This document shows positions 46,360 through 54,467 of a DNA stretch of 64,000 nucleotides, in pieces; the stretch's first letter is position 1; each line of letters opens with the position of its first letter. Below the pieces are notes generated by a model. The model worked only from the letters and a program-made list of their open reading frames with translations. It searched no databases and was not told the DNA's origin. The stretch covers positions 310,001 to 374,000 of the forward strand of contig NZ_MDHN01000029.1 in assembly GCF_001757105.1 (NCBI RefSeq), read 5' to 3'. Source of the stretch: Alteromonas confluentis (GTDB taxonomy: Bacteria; Pseudomonadota; Gammaproteobacteria; Enterobacterales; Alteromonadaceae). Position numbers and translations under genes: made by a program.

Positions 46360-47832
46360 TTAGCCACCATGGGACAGGGCCATCGGGTCGACATAGTTTG
46401 TTTTGTTTATGCCTTCCTTACGCATGGCCACGCCGGTGAGGCACGCGTGCATGATTTGGTTCGCACTCAGTGCGGAGTTGTAGGTGAGGTCGAGATACGG
46501 TGCCATACCCAGTAGTTCGAAACCCGCCACATCGGTTTCCGCACAGGCTCTGCGCACAGTGGTCATGGCCTGGCGAACGGAAATACCTCCCGCCACCGGC
46601 TGTCCCGCGCCGCTTACTTGTGATGGATCGACAACGCTCATATCAAAGGAAATAAAGGTTTTCCCTTTACCCGCTTTCAGCTCGCTTAATGCCGCTTCCA
46701 TCACCGGCTCCCAGCCTTTGTTGTCGACTTCGGCCATGGTGTGATATTTCACTTTCTGCTCACGTAACCACACCAACGCTTCTTTATCCTGCGACGCTCC
46801 GCGTAATCCAAGCTGTACCAACTGACTGCCAGGCAAAATATCCTGTTCGATCAAATTAGACACACTCTGCATATCAGAATAATAGTGGTCGAGGCCACGC
46901 TCGCCACGGTAATGAGCATCGAGATGCAGCACGGTTACGGTGTCTTCAGGGTAACTTGCCGTTACCGCTTTTACGCTGGGATACATCAGCGAATGGTCAC
47001 CACCAACAATAAACGGAATTGTGCCCGCCGCAATCATGTCGGAAAGCTGTTCTTCAACGTGTTCAACGTTCAGTTCCGGGCTCATGTTGTCTACTGAAAT
47101 ATTGCCGTAGTCGGCAATGTTCAGTACCAGCGACGGATCAACACCGCCGGTCACGTTATAACCAGAAAGTCCGTACATGCCGCGCATGATGGTGGGCGCA
47201 TTTTTCGAGTCACGCCAGCCAGAGCTTAACGCCAGCGGTACGCCGACAAAAGCGACTTCCACATTCCCGGCTTCTAAATCAGCCCGGCGAATCGCCACCG
47301 GCGCATCAGCGAAAGTTGGGATCCCGCCTTTTTCGTCAAGATAACGGTTAAGACTGAATGGGCCTGGTTCGCGCTTGTATTTATCGAAAAGTGCAGGCTG
47401 CAACACGGTGCGACCATTGTAGCCACCCGCATCGGGGTTTAGCGGCACAATACCGGTGTCTGCCATGATCGACATGGGCTCGTGAATACCGTTTTCATCG
47501 GTATCGCTGGTTGGCTGCGTAATAGAAGAATAACTACGCTGAGCCAGGGTGGCCATCATCGCCGCAACCAGCTTTTTGGCCTCTTCCGGCGACTTCTCAG
47601 CCAGCTTCACCTGCATTTTGTCAGGCGTGAGACCAAATACCGCCAAACTTCGCGCGTCAGCAATGAACGCTTTTTCTGTTTGATTAAAAAGTTCGGTGTG
47701 AGCGTTTATGGTCACTTCCGGCATTTCTGCTGTGGGTTTCGCCGTAGACTCACAGCCACTTAAGGTTAGGGCAACGACAACTGCGCTGCTGATCAGGCTC
47801 AAACGGCCAGAAACGGTGATCTTATTTTTCAT
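46360..47832 (-). CDS. Arginase-superfamily lipoprotein with degenerate metal site
   Basis: This 490-residue protein belongs to the arginase/agmatinase superfamily but is a lipoprotein (lipobox LSGC, Cys27). The histidine of GGDHS (His280) and DAH of the second motif (Asp305, His307) remain, but the third residue of DxHxD is Arg309 instead of Asp, and the fourth motif reads SFDMSVVDP, so Asp397 is kept and the usual second Asp is Ser399. Two of six metal ligands are lost, so di-metal hydrolysis is doubtful. It overlaps the upstream paralogue by 11 bp (GGAG, 9-bp spacing). It may be a binding, regulatory or chaperone-like partner. Confidence 0.88.
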   Translation of the reverse strand: MKNKITVSGRLSLISSAVVVALTLSGCESTAKPTAEMPEVTINAHTELFNQTEKAFIADARSLAVFGLTPDKMQVKLAEKSPEEAKKLVAAMMATLAQRSYSSITQPTSDTDENGIHEPMSIMADTGIVPLNPDAGGYNGRTVLQPALFDKYKREPGPFSLNRYLDEKGGIPTFADAPVAIRRADLEAGNVEVAFVGVPLALSSGWRDSKNAPTIMRGMYGLSGYNVTGGVDPSLVLNIADYGNISVDNMSPELNVEHVEEQLSDMIAAGTIPFIVGGDHSLMYPSVKAVTASYPEDTVTVLHLDAHYRGERGLDHYYSDMQSVSNLIEQDILPGSQLVQLGLRGASQDKEALVWLREQKVKYHTMAEVDNKGWEPVMEAALSELKAGKGKTFISFDMSVVDPSQVSGAGQPVAGGISVRQAMTTVRRACAETDVAGFELLGMAPYLDLTYNSALSANQIMHACLTGVAMRKEGINKTNYVDPMALSHGG

Positions 47833-49336
47833 CTTTGCTGTCTCCGTAGTAGTCGGTCTGACCGTGTTCAGAAGACAGGTCACTGATAAAGCCCTTCTGC
47901 TTAATACCCTTCTTGTGCATGGCTACACCGGTGAGGCAGGCAAACATGATGCTGTTAGCGTTTAATGTACTTACGTAGCTGGCATCCAACGCAGGGGCCA
48001 GCTCAACAATGTCGAAACCCACCAGATTACTTTCAGCACACAATCGGCGCACAATAGGAATGGCTTCACGCATGGTGAGGCCGCCAGAAACCGGTGTGCC
48101 GGTGCCCGACTGGAAACCGGGGTCGAGCACATCTACGTCGAACGACACATACAAATACTCGGTATTGGTAGACGCTTCTTCAACTACACGCTCCATTACT
48201 GCATCCCAGCCTCGGCGCTCAACTTCCGCCATAGAGTGATAATGCATACCGATTTCTTTTTCCCACTCGTAGTAGCTCTTGCTGTAGTGCGCACGTAAGC
48301 CCACCTGAATGTAATCTTCAGGGCGAACATGGGCTTCTTTCATTAATCGATAGATAGGCTGACCGTGGTCTAGCAGGTGAACCCGGCCGCGACCCGTGTC
48401 TAAGTGCGCATCGAAGTGCACCACGCCTACTTTGCCTTTGCCGTAAACGTCGGCCATGGCGGCAACGTTCGGGTATTCAAGGGAGTGATCGCCCCCGACA
48501 ATGAACGGAATGGTGCCGGTTTCTGCCACTTCGCGAACCATGCTGCGTACTTCCTGCATGCTGCGCTCCGTGCTCAATTGGTCAATGGCGACGTCACCGT
48601 AATCCACAATATTCAATACCGCACCGGGGTTTACCATGGTAGATACGTCTGTACCGCCAAGTCCTCGGCCATTCATACGCATGGCCAATGGGCCATGAAT
48701 GGCATCACGCCAGCCCGACCCCATGTCTAACGGCGCACCAAGAATGGCCACATCCACCTCGCCTGCTTTTAAATCTTCCGGCGTTTTTGCTACCGGCGCG
48801 CCAGCAAACGTAGGAATACCAGAACGACCGCCGCCGAGATACCGCCCTAGTGAGATAGGTCCCGGTTCACGTTCAGGATCGAGCTCTGCCGGCCGCTTTA
48901 CGCGCCAGGTATTGTAATTTTTTGCTGAACGATTCATTTCAATCTGGTCAGTGTCGCGACCTTTTTTGTACTGCACACGGTCGTACACTTCCATCATGGT
49001 ATCGACGTACTGAGTCACTTCAGCCGCAGACGCTTTACGCAGTAATTCGTACATTATGTCGGGATTAAGCACGCCAGCGCCTTTACCGCTAAGCACAAAC
49101 TCCCGTTTTTCCTCGGGCAGTTTGTTTAGCATGGCCATGATGTCGTCTGGCACCTCTTCGAGAGGTTTCACCGGCATGAGCCCCGGTGTGGCAGAATCAA
49201 TTTTTGCGTGAACTTGCCCGGGCAGTGAAGGAGGCAGCTTTTCAATAGCCTCCTCGGTATCTGTAGCGGCAAGCGATGTAGAGCAATACAGGGCTGCCAG
49301 GGTGGCAGCAACCAGAGGAAGAAGTTTCGCTTTCAT
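47822..49336 (-). CDS. Secreted agmatinase-family ureohydrolase, paralogue 3
   Basis: This 504-residue protein has a Sec signal (ALYCSTSLA) and the full arginase-superfamily metal set: GGDHS, DAHLD and SFDVDVLDP. It would cleave a guanidino group to release urea, or act on a related amidine. Its length exceeds the usual 300-330 residues by an N-terminal extension of about 160 residues, shared in outline by its three neighbours (REPGPISLGRYL, GIPTFAGAPVA). ATG 49336 is preceded by a second ATG at 49342; neither has a strong ribosome-binding site. The C-terminus lacks the PQAGIEG-type tail of paralogues 1 and 2. Confidence 0.9.
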   Translation of the reverse strand: MKAKLLPLVAATLAALYCSTSLAATDTEEAIEKLPPSLPGQVHAKIDSATPGLMPVKPLEEVPDDIMAMLNKLPEEKREFVLSGKGAGVLNPDIMYELLRKASAAEVTQYVDTMMEVYDRVQYKKGRDTDQIEMNRSAKNYNTWRVKRPAELDPEREPGPISLGRYLGGGRSGIPTFAGAPVAKTPEDLKAGEVDVAILGAPLDMGSGWRDAIHGPLAMRMNGRGLGGTDVSTMVNPGAVLNIVDYGDVAIDQLSTERSMQEVRSMVREVAETGTIPFIVGGDHSLEYPNVAAMADVYGKGKVGVVHFDAHLDTGRGRVHLLDHGQPIYRLMKEAHVRPEDYIQVGLRAHYSKSYYEWEKEIGMHYHSMAEVERRGWDAVMERVVEEASTNTEYLYVSFDVDVLDPGFQSGTGTPVSGGLTMREAIPIVRRLCAESNLVGFDIVELAPALDASYVSTLNANSIMFACLTGVAMHKKGIKQKGFISDLSSEHGQTDYYGDSKDEK

Positions 49337-49467
49337 AATCATTTACGTTATAGGAGCTTACGTTATAAGAAGACGTAGAATGACTATAAAATCCGGGGTG
49401 TTGCAGAACAATAAGTCATCTCCCCCGTAAAATGACGTAGTAGAAAAACTGAACAGTGTTTTAACAG

Positions 49468-49507
49468 AAAAAAGCCGCCTGAGCGTAGTGCTAACAGACG
49501 GCTTTTA
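49468..49507 (-). terminator. Intrinsic terminator after agmatinase paralogue 2
   Basis: Stem AAAAGCCG/CGGCTTTT with a loop of about 20 nt and a T-run on the minus strand lies downstream of the stop at 49543 and ahead of the next paralogue at 49336, so the last two genes may be transcribed separately or by read-through. Confidence 0.7.
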
Positions 49508-49542
49508 TCGGGGTAGCTAGCGGTTCAGCTAGCTAAGGTTAA

Positions 49543-51024
49543 TTAGCGCTGCGGATAAGCGAAATCCGGGTCGACTTCTTCACGCTTACCGGCTTTCTTG
49601 CCTTCAATCCCCGCTTGCGGTTGATGGTGCTCGGTAGACAGCTCAGACAGATATTTACCGTCGGTAATGCCTTCCTTACGCATGGCCACACCGGTTAAAC
49701 ACGCCTGCATAATATAGCCGGCGTTCAGCGCAGAACGGTATGTTGGGTCGAGTAGCGGGTCTAGCTCTACCAGTTCAAAGCCAACGATATCGTGTTCGGC
49801 GCACAATGCACGCACCAGCGGAATGGCTTCACGCATGGTTAAACCACCAGGAACCGGGGTGCCGGTGCCGGGAATAAATGCCGGGTCGATAACATCCACA
49901 TCAAACGAGATATACAGTTTTTCCGGGCCGTTTCGCGCTTCGGTTAAGGCTTCTTCGACCACCGCATCCCAGCCTTTTTTCTCGACTTCGGCCTTAGTGT
50001 GATAACGCATGCCGTTGTTACGCATCCATTCAAACCCTTCCGGGCTTGGCCACGGGCCGCGCAGTCCCACCTGAATATAGTTTTCCGGATTCACGTGCCC
50101 TTCTTTCACAATACGATAAACCGGTTGTCCGTGAGTCATCCAGTGCACGCTGCCTTTACCCGCATCATAATGGGAGTCAAAGTGAATCACACCAAAGCTC
50201 TCTTTGCCGTGTACATCAGCTAACGCGGCAACATCAGGGTATTCCAGCGAGTGGTCACCGCCGACGATAAACGGAATGGTGCCGGTTTCAGCAATTTCAC
50301 GTACCCGCTCGCGTACGTGCTGAATAGAAATTTCGGTACTCATATTGTCGATAGCAATGTCGCCGTAATCGACAATGCTCAGCACTTTACTAGGGTCGAC
50401 CAGCGTAGCCATATCAATACCGCCACGGTAGCGACCGGAACGGATAGCCTGTGGCCCGAAGCGCTGACCACGATAGTAAGAGCCCATATCCAGCGGTGCG
50501 CCAACAATGGCCACATCCACTTTACCGGCGATTAAGTCGTCAGGATAAATCGCCACCGGTGCGCCCACAAAGGTTTGCACGCCAGGTTGCTGGCGACCGG
50601 CTGTGGCGTAGCGAGAAAGATAGAACGGGCCCGGCTCGCGCTCAGGGTTTAAGCTTTTTGGCCGCTCCACTTTCCAAGAATTAAACATTTCAGATTCCGT
50701 ATTCAGTGGAATCGAGGCCATATCTTTCTCTGGATTAAACAAGCTGTCGCTGCGTACCCGGTTCATGCCGGCGATGTAGGCTGCAATTTCTTCTTTCGAC
50801 TTTTCCTTCATAGAATCGAAGAAACGCTCACGGGTGCCTAATAGCATTTCCACCATGGGCGTGTGTAGTACGGCAAGCTCGTCTTCCGGCATGCCTTTTA
50901 CTTTTTCCTGGAACCAGGCCGGTAAAGGCTGGGTTTCCGCGACTTTGTTTTCTTCTGCGGCGTGCAATGGAAGGTTGTTTAACAGGCAGGCTAATAACAG
51001 CAGTCCCAATCTTTTCTTCGCCAT
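49543..51024 (-). CDS. Secreted agmatinase-family ureohydrolase, paralogue 2
   Basis: This 493-residue protein has a Sec signal (residues 1-22, LPLHAAEE) and intact metal ligands: His258 (GGDHS), Asp283/His285/Asp287 (HFDSHYD) and Asp375/Asp377 (SFDVDVIDP). The substrate loop PGTGTPVPGG follows. It has the family-specific N-terminal extension and a C-terminal tail with HHQPQAGIEGKK. It is closest by eye to the 52942 paralogue. AGAGGAAT precedes the ATG, and HupE/UreJ ends just upstream at 51066, suggesting metal delivery to these enzymes. Substrate unknown; agmatine or a related guanidino compound is a reasonable guess. Confidence 0.92.
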   Translation of the reverse strand: MAKKRLGLLLLACLLNNLPLHAAEENKVAETQPLPAWFQEKVKGMPEDELAVLHTPMVEMLLGTRERFFDSMKEKSKEEIAAYIAGMNRVRSDSLFNPEKDMASIPLNTESEMFNSWKVERPKSLNPEREPGPFYLSRYATAGRQQPGVQTFVGAPVAIYPDDLIAGKVDVAIVGAPLDMGSYYRGQRFGPQAIRSGRYRGGIDMATLVDPSKVLSIVDYGDIAIDNMSTEISIQHVRERVREIAETGTIPFIVGGDHSLEYPDVAALADVHGKESFGVIHFDSHYDAGKGSVHWMTHGQPVYRIVKEGHVNPENYIQVGLRGPWPSPEGFEWMRNNGMRYHTKAEVEKKGWDAVVEEALTEARNGPEKLYISFDVDVIDPAFIPGTGTPVPGGLTMREAIPLVRALCAEHDIVGFELVELDPLLDPTYRSALNAGYIMQACLTGVAMRKEGITDGKYLSELSTEHHQPQAGIEGKKAGKREEVDPDFAYPQR

Positions 51025-51065
51025 GGTCTTTATTCCTCTAAATTTTTATTATTGCGGCGGCTGAT

Positions 51066-52073
51066 TTAAAGCAGCCCGCCACCAAATCCATTAATCCGTT
51101 CAATCACCCAGAACATGCCCAGGGTGCCGACAAATGCCAGCGCGCTGTAGCGCACCGGTCTGTCCGCTTTGGTGTCTTTCAATAACTGGCCGACGAGATA
51201 CACCAAGCCAATAAACACCACCTGCCCGACTTCCACGCCCACGTTGAAAAACAGCAGGGCTAAGCCCACTTCATTCTGCGGTACACCCAGTTCAGACAAT
51301 GCGCTGGCAAAGCCTAAGCCATGAATAAGCCCGAACAGAACGACCACACCAATGCTGGCTGTCATCGCCACCTTTTGTTGGTCACCCATACGCATAATGG
51401 CTTCCCGGGCCATGAGCGAAATTGAAAGGGCTATCAATACTTCAATGGGCGCGATTGGTACCTGCACCACCTGAAAATAAGACAGCGCCAGCGTAAGCGA
51501 ATGCCCAACCGTAAAGGTGCTGATAAGCCCCAATAATCGATAACCACTGGCCAGCAGACACAAGCACAGCACAAACGCCAGATGGTCCCAGCCAAACCAG
51601 ATATGCAGCATGCCTTGCCACAGGTAACGTTTAACCGTTTCCTCTGCGCTTAACGTAAGCGGCCCTGCCTTCCTCATGGGAATTTCCATGGTGTTCAGTG
51701 AACGTTTCAGCGTGGTAGCAAACTGATCATCACGGGTATTTACCTGCAATTTGCCGCCGTCGAGATACCAGGGCGTTATGATCACCGCATCGTCGGCCAG
51801 TGGCCCTGAACAGGCAATGTCGTAGGTAAATAAGGTATTCGCACCAAAGCGTTGCTGGTTGATACCTTCAACCTGACAGTTCTCGGGTACTTCAAGAATA
51901 TCGGTTACCGCCACAGAAGTAGGTAGCTGAGCAGTGAAGCGATAGCCATCACCGTGTTCATCATCGGTAAGACGAAACTCTGCAGCGTTGAACACATCTG
52001 CCGTGGCGGAACCCGCCAATAGCATCAGTAATGAAAAGATAAGCGCAGAGCAAAGTGAGAATATACTGCTCAC
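51066..52073 (-). CDS. HupE/UreJ family protein (putative metal transporter)
   Basis: This 335-residue protein has a signal (residues 1-25, GSATAD), an extracytoplasmic N-terminal domain (about 26-150) and a membrane domain with about seven helices. The HupE/UreJ motifs are visible: HIWFGWDHLAFVLCL, FTVGHSLTLALS and LIHGLGFASALSELG. HupE/UreJ homologues are proposed nickel/cobalt permeases for hydrogenase and urease maturation. Here it is the gene between two secreted arginase-like enzymes and upstream of a urease locus. It starts 3 bp after the isomerase stop, so both are co-translated. Which metal it carries is unknown. Confidence 0.88.
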   Translation of the reverse strand: MSSIFSLCSALIFSLLMLLAGSATADVFNAAEFRLTDDEHGDGYRFTAQLPTSVAVTDILEVPENCQVEGINQQRFGANTLFTYDIACSGPLADDAVIITPWYLDGGKLQVNTRDDQFATTLKRSLNTMEIPMRKAGPLTLSAEETVKRYLWQGMLHIWFGWDHLAFVLCLCLLASGYRLLGLISTFTVGHSLTLALSYFQVVQVPIAPIEVLIALSISLMAREAIMRMGDQQKVAMTASIGVVVLFGLIHGLGFASALSELGVPQNEVGLALLFFNVGVEVGQVVFIGLVYLVGQLLKDTKADRPVRYSALAFVGTLGMFWVIERINGFGGGLL

Positions 52074-52076
52074 GAC

Positions 52077-52871
52077 TTATTCTCCGCTGTGACGAATGAT
52101 TTTGTATTCATCACCCAAGCCGTCGATGTAGTCTTCTACCGACTGCTGCAGTTTATCAACCGTGTAGTCGTTAGTGACCTGCATACGCGCTTCGTCGAAA
52201 GTCAGCGGCGAGCGTTCAGTGGCGCCAGTCACCAGCACATAGTGCCAGCCGAGTAAGGATTCTTCCGGGCCATACCATTGCCCATCCATGTGCGTGCCCA
52301 GTTCATCCAGAAAGGCTTTACCGAACATACCGCGAATCATACTGATGCCGTAATTGGGCAATACACGACCTCGCCAGAATTCATCACCGGCAACCTCTTC
52401 TCCCACCTGCAGCTGCGCAAGAATGGCATCGGCGTTTTCTGGTAATTGTTCAAAGTAAACGTGACGAAAACTGTACGTGGCTTCAACGAAATAGCGGTCG
52501 ATGTGTTCCAAGTAATACGCCACCAGCTCAGTTTCTTCAGGCTCTGGAATAGCCCCCGTTACCTGATAGCGCATTTCCTCAATGAGCTTCGAGCGCACTT
52601 CCGGATCGGTAAGGTACATGCCCGCTTTTATTGCTTCCCGGAACAGCACCTCTTCCTGAATATAATCACTTTCTATTTTTTCCCGGTCTTCTGCGGTCGC
52701 TACCCGGCCGGTGAGCATTTCAAACTGTTCAGCAAAGACTTTGCGGTTAATTTCACTTAATTCCACCACTTCCTGGCTGGCATCTTCCACGCTGTAATAC
52801 AACGCAAATACCACTGCGCCCAACACCACAAACATGAGAAGCGGGTCCCGCAAAAATTTCTTAAGCATCAA
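52077..52871 (-). CDS. Membrane-anchored PpiC-type peptidyl-prolyl isomerase
   Basis: This 264-residue protein has an N-terminal membrane helix (about residues 10-28), a SurA-like helical region (EINRKVFAEQFEMLTG and following) and a parvulin-type domain (YSFRHVYFEQL, GRVLPNYGISMIRGMFG, LGWHYVLVTG). It probably assists folding of secreted proteins in the periplasm; the adjacent exported ureohydrolases are likely clients. It lies between paralogue 1 and HupE/UreJ, which fits the common HupE/UreJ-isomerase pairing. An active-site residue check was not done. Confidence 0.82.
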   Translation of the reverse strand: MMLKKFLRDPLLMFVVLGAVVFALYYSVEDASQEVVELSEINRKVFAEQFEMLTGRVATAEDREKIESDYIQEEVLFREAIKAGMYLTDPEVRSKLIEEMRYQVTGAIPEPEETELVAYYLEHIDRYFVEATYSFRHVYFEQLPENADAILAQLQVGEEVAGDEFWRGRVLPNYGISMIRGMFGKAFLDELGTHMDGQWYGPEESLLGWHYVLVTGATERSPLTFDEARMQVTNDYTVDKLQQSVEDYIDGLGDEYKIIRHSGE

Positions 52872-52941
52872 TACTGCACCTGTAAATATAAAACTATGAG
52901 GCCGGCGGCAGGGTGTGCCACCGGCCAGACTTGCTGTTTAA

Positions 52942-54414
52942 TTACTGCTGAGGTTTCGCGTAGTTAACATCCACTTCTTCCCTCAACCCTTCCTCGCGAC
53001 CTTTAATGCCCGCTTCCGGCTGCATGTGTTCGGTGGTAAGTTCAGAGAAATAATGCGGATCGGCAATGCCTTCCTTGCGCATGGCAATACCGGTTAAACA
53101 GGCATGCATGACAAAGTTGGAGTTCAGTGCTGAACGATAAGTCGGGTCGAGCAACGGGTCGAGTTCCACAATTTCAAAACCCACCATGTCGTTCTGTGCA
53201 CACAGGCCACGAACGATAGGAATGGCTTCACGCATGGTTAGACCGCCGGGAACCGGTGTACCCGTGCCAGGCACAAATGCCGGGTCGATAACATCGACAT
53301 CGAAAGATATGTACAGCTTCTTGCCGCCTTCACGGGCTTCTGCCAGCGCCGCTTCCATCACTTCCTTCCAGCCTTTCTTCTCGACTTCCGCCATGGTGTG
53401 ATAGCGCATGCCGTTGTTACGCATCCATTCGAACCCTTCCGGACCCGGCCATGGACCACGCAAACCAATCTGGATGTAGTTTTCTGGATTCACGTGCCCT
53501 TCTTTCACCGCACGGTAAACCGGTTGTCCGTGTGTCAGCCAGTGTGGACGACCTTTACCGGCATCGTAATGGGAGTCAAAGTGAACCACACCAAAACTGC
53601 CTTTGCCGTGAACATCCGCCAGCGCCGCCACGTCAGGATATTCCAGTGAGTGATCACCACCCACAATAAATGGAATGGTGCCGGTTTCAGCGATTTCGCG
53701 AACTCTTTCGCGCACGTGCTGTACTGATAGCTCAGTGCTCATGTTGTCGATGGCAATATCGCCATAATCAACAATGCTCAGCACACGGCTTGGATCGACC
53801 ATGGTGTTCATGTCTACGCCACCAGCGCCGTATTCGTTACGCATGGCCTGAGGCCCGAATTTCTGACCGCGATAATACGAACCCATGTCCAGCGGTGCGC
53901 CGACAATGGCCACGTCTACATCTCCGGCAATCAGGTCGTCGGGGTAAATAGCCAGGGGTGCATTGGCAAAGGTTTTAATACCGGTGTTCCAGCCGCCCAT
54001 ATAGCGACTCAAATGAATGGGGCCCGGCTCACGTTTTGGATTCAACACTTGTGGTCGCTCGGTTTTCCACGAGTTAAAGCCTTTAGATTCAGTATTAAGC
54101 GGAATGGACGCCATATCCGTTTCGGGATTGAACTTGCTGGCTTCTGCCACTTCAATCATACCGTCGAGATAAGCTTCCACCTGCTCAGGGGTTTTCTTTT
54201 CCATGGCTTTGTAAAAACGTTCCATGGTGCCCAGCAGCATCTCTGGCATGGGCGATTCGAGAATTTCGAGTTTTTCTTCCGGAATGTTTTTAATTTTGGC
54301 CTTGAAGCTGTCTGGCATTGGCGTTTCAGCTTCCTCAGCAAACGCAGAAAAGCCCAAAGAACAGGCCAGCAATCCGCTCATTAGAGCGCTCATAAAGCGT
54401 GTGCGTTGTTTCAA
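52942..54414 (-). CDS. Secreted agmatinase-family ureohydrolase, paralogue 1
   Basis: This 490-residue protein has a Sec signal (residues 1-26, FSAFAEE) and all six metal ligands: His255, Asp280, His282, Asp284 (HFDSHYD), Asp372 and Asp374 (SFDVDVIDP). The N-terminal extension has the shared segment FNPETDMASIPLNTE and NPKREPGPIHLSRY. It is the first of the four paralogues after the receptor gene. The catalytic outcome expected of the family is urea release from a guanidino substrate in the periplasm, whereas bacterial agmatinases are normally cytosolic. The nearest paralogue is the one at 49543. Confidence 0.92.
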   Translation of the reverse strand: MKQRTRFMSALMSGLLACSLGFSAFAEEAETPMPDSFKAKIKNIPEEKLEILESPMPEMLLGTMERFYKAMEKKTPEQVEAYLDGMIEVAEASKFNPETDMASIPLNTESKGFNSWKTERPQVLNPKREPGPIHLSRYMGGWNTGIKTFANAPLAIYPDDLIAGDVDVAIVGAPLDMGSYYRGQKFGPQAMRNEYGAGGVDMNTMVDPSRVLSIVDYGDIAIDNMSTELSVQHVRERVREIAETGTIPFIVGGDHSLEYPDVAALADVHGKGSFGVVHFDSHYDAGKGRPHWLTHGQPVYRAVKEGHVNPENYIQIGLRGPWPGPEGFEWMRNNGMRYHTMAEVEKKGWKEVMEAALAEAREGGKKLYISFDVDVIDPAFVPGTGTPVPGGLTMREAIPIVRGLCAQNDMVGFEIVELDPLLDPTYRSALNSNFVMHACLTGIAMRKEGIADPHYFSELTTEHMQPEAGIKGREEGLREEVDVNYAKPQQ

Positions 54415-54433
54415 TTTTCTTCTTCCTTAAACA

Positions 54434-54465
54434 AAACAGGGTCCGGCTTGTGCCGAACCCTTTTA
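54434..54465 (-). terminator. Terminator after TBDR of arginase-like cluster
   Basis: Stem GGGT(T)CGGC/GCCGGACCC with TGTTTTG on the minus strand lies 3 bp past the receptor stop at 54468 and before paralogue 1. It likely reduces read-through so that receptor and enzymes are expressed at different levels. Confidence 0.65.
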
Positions 54466-54467
54466 GC

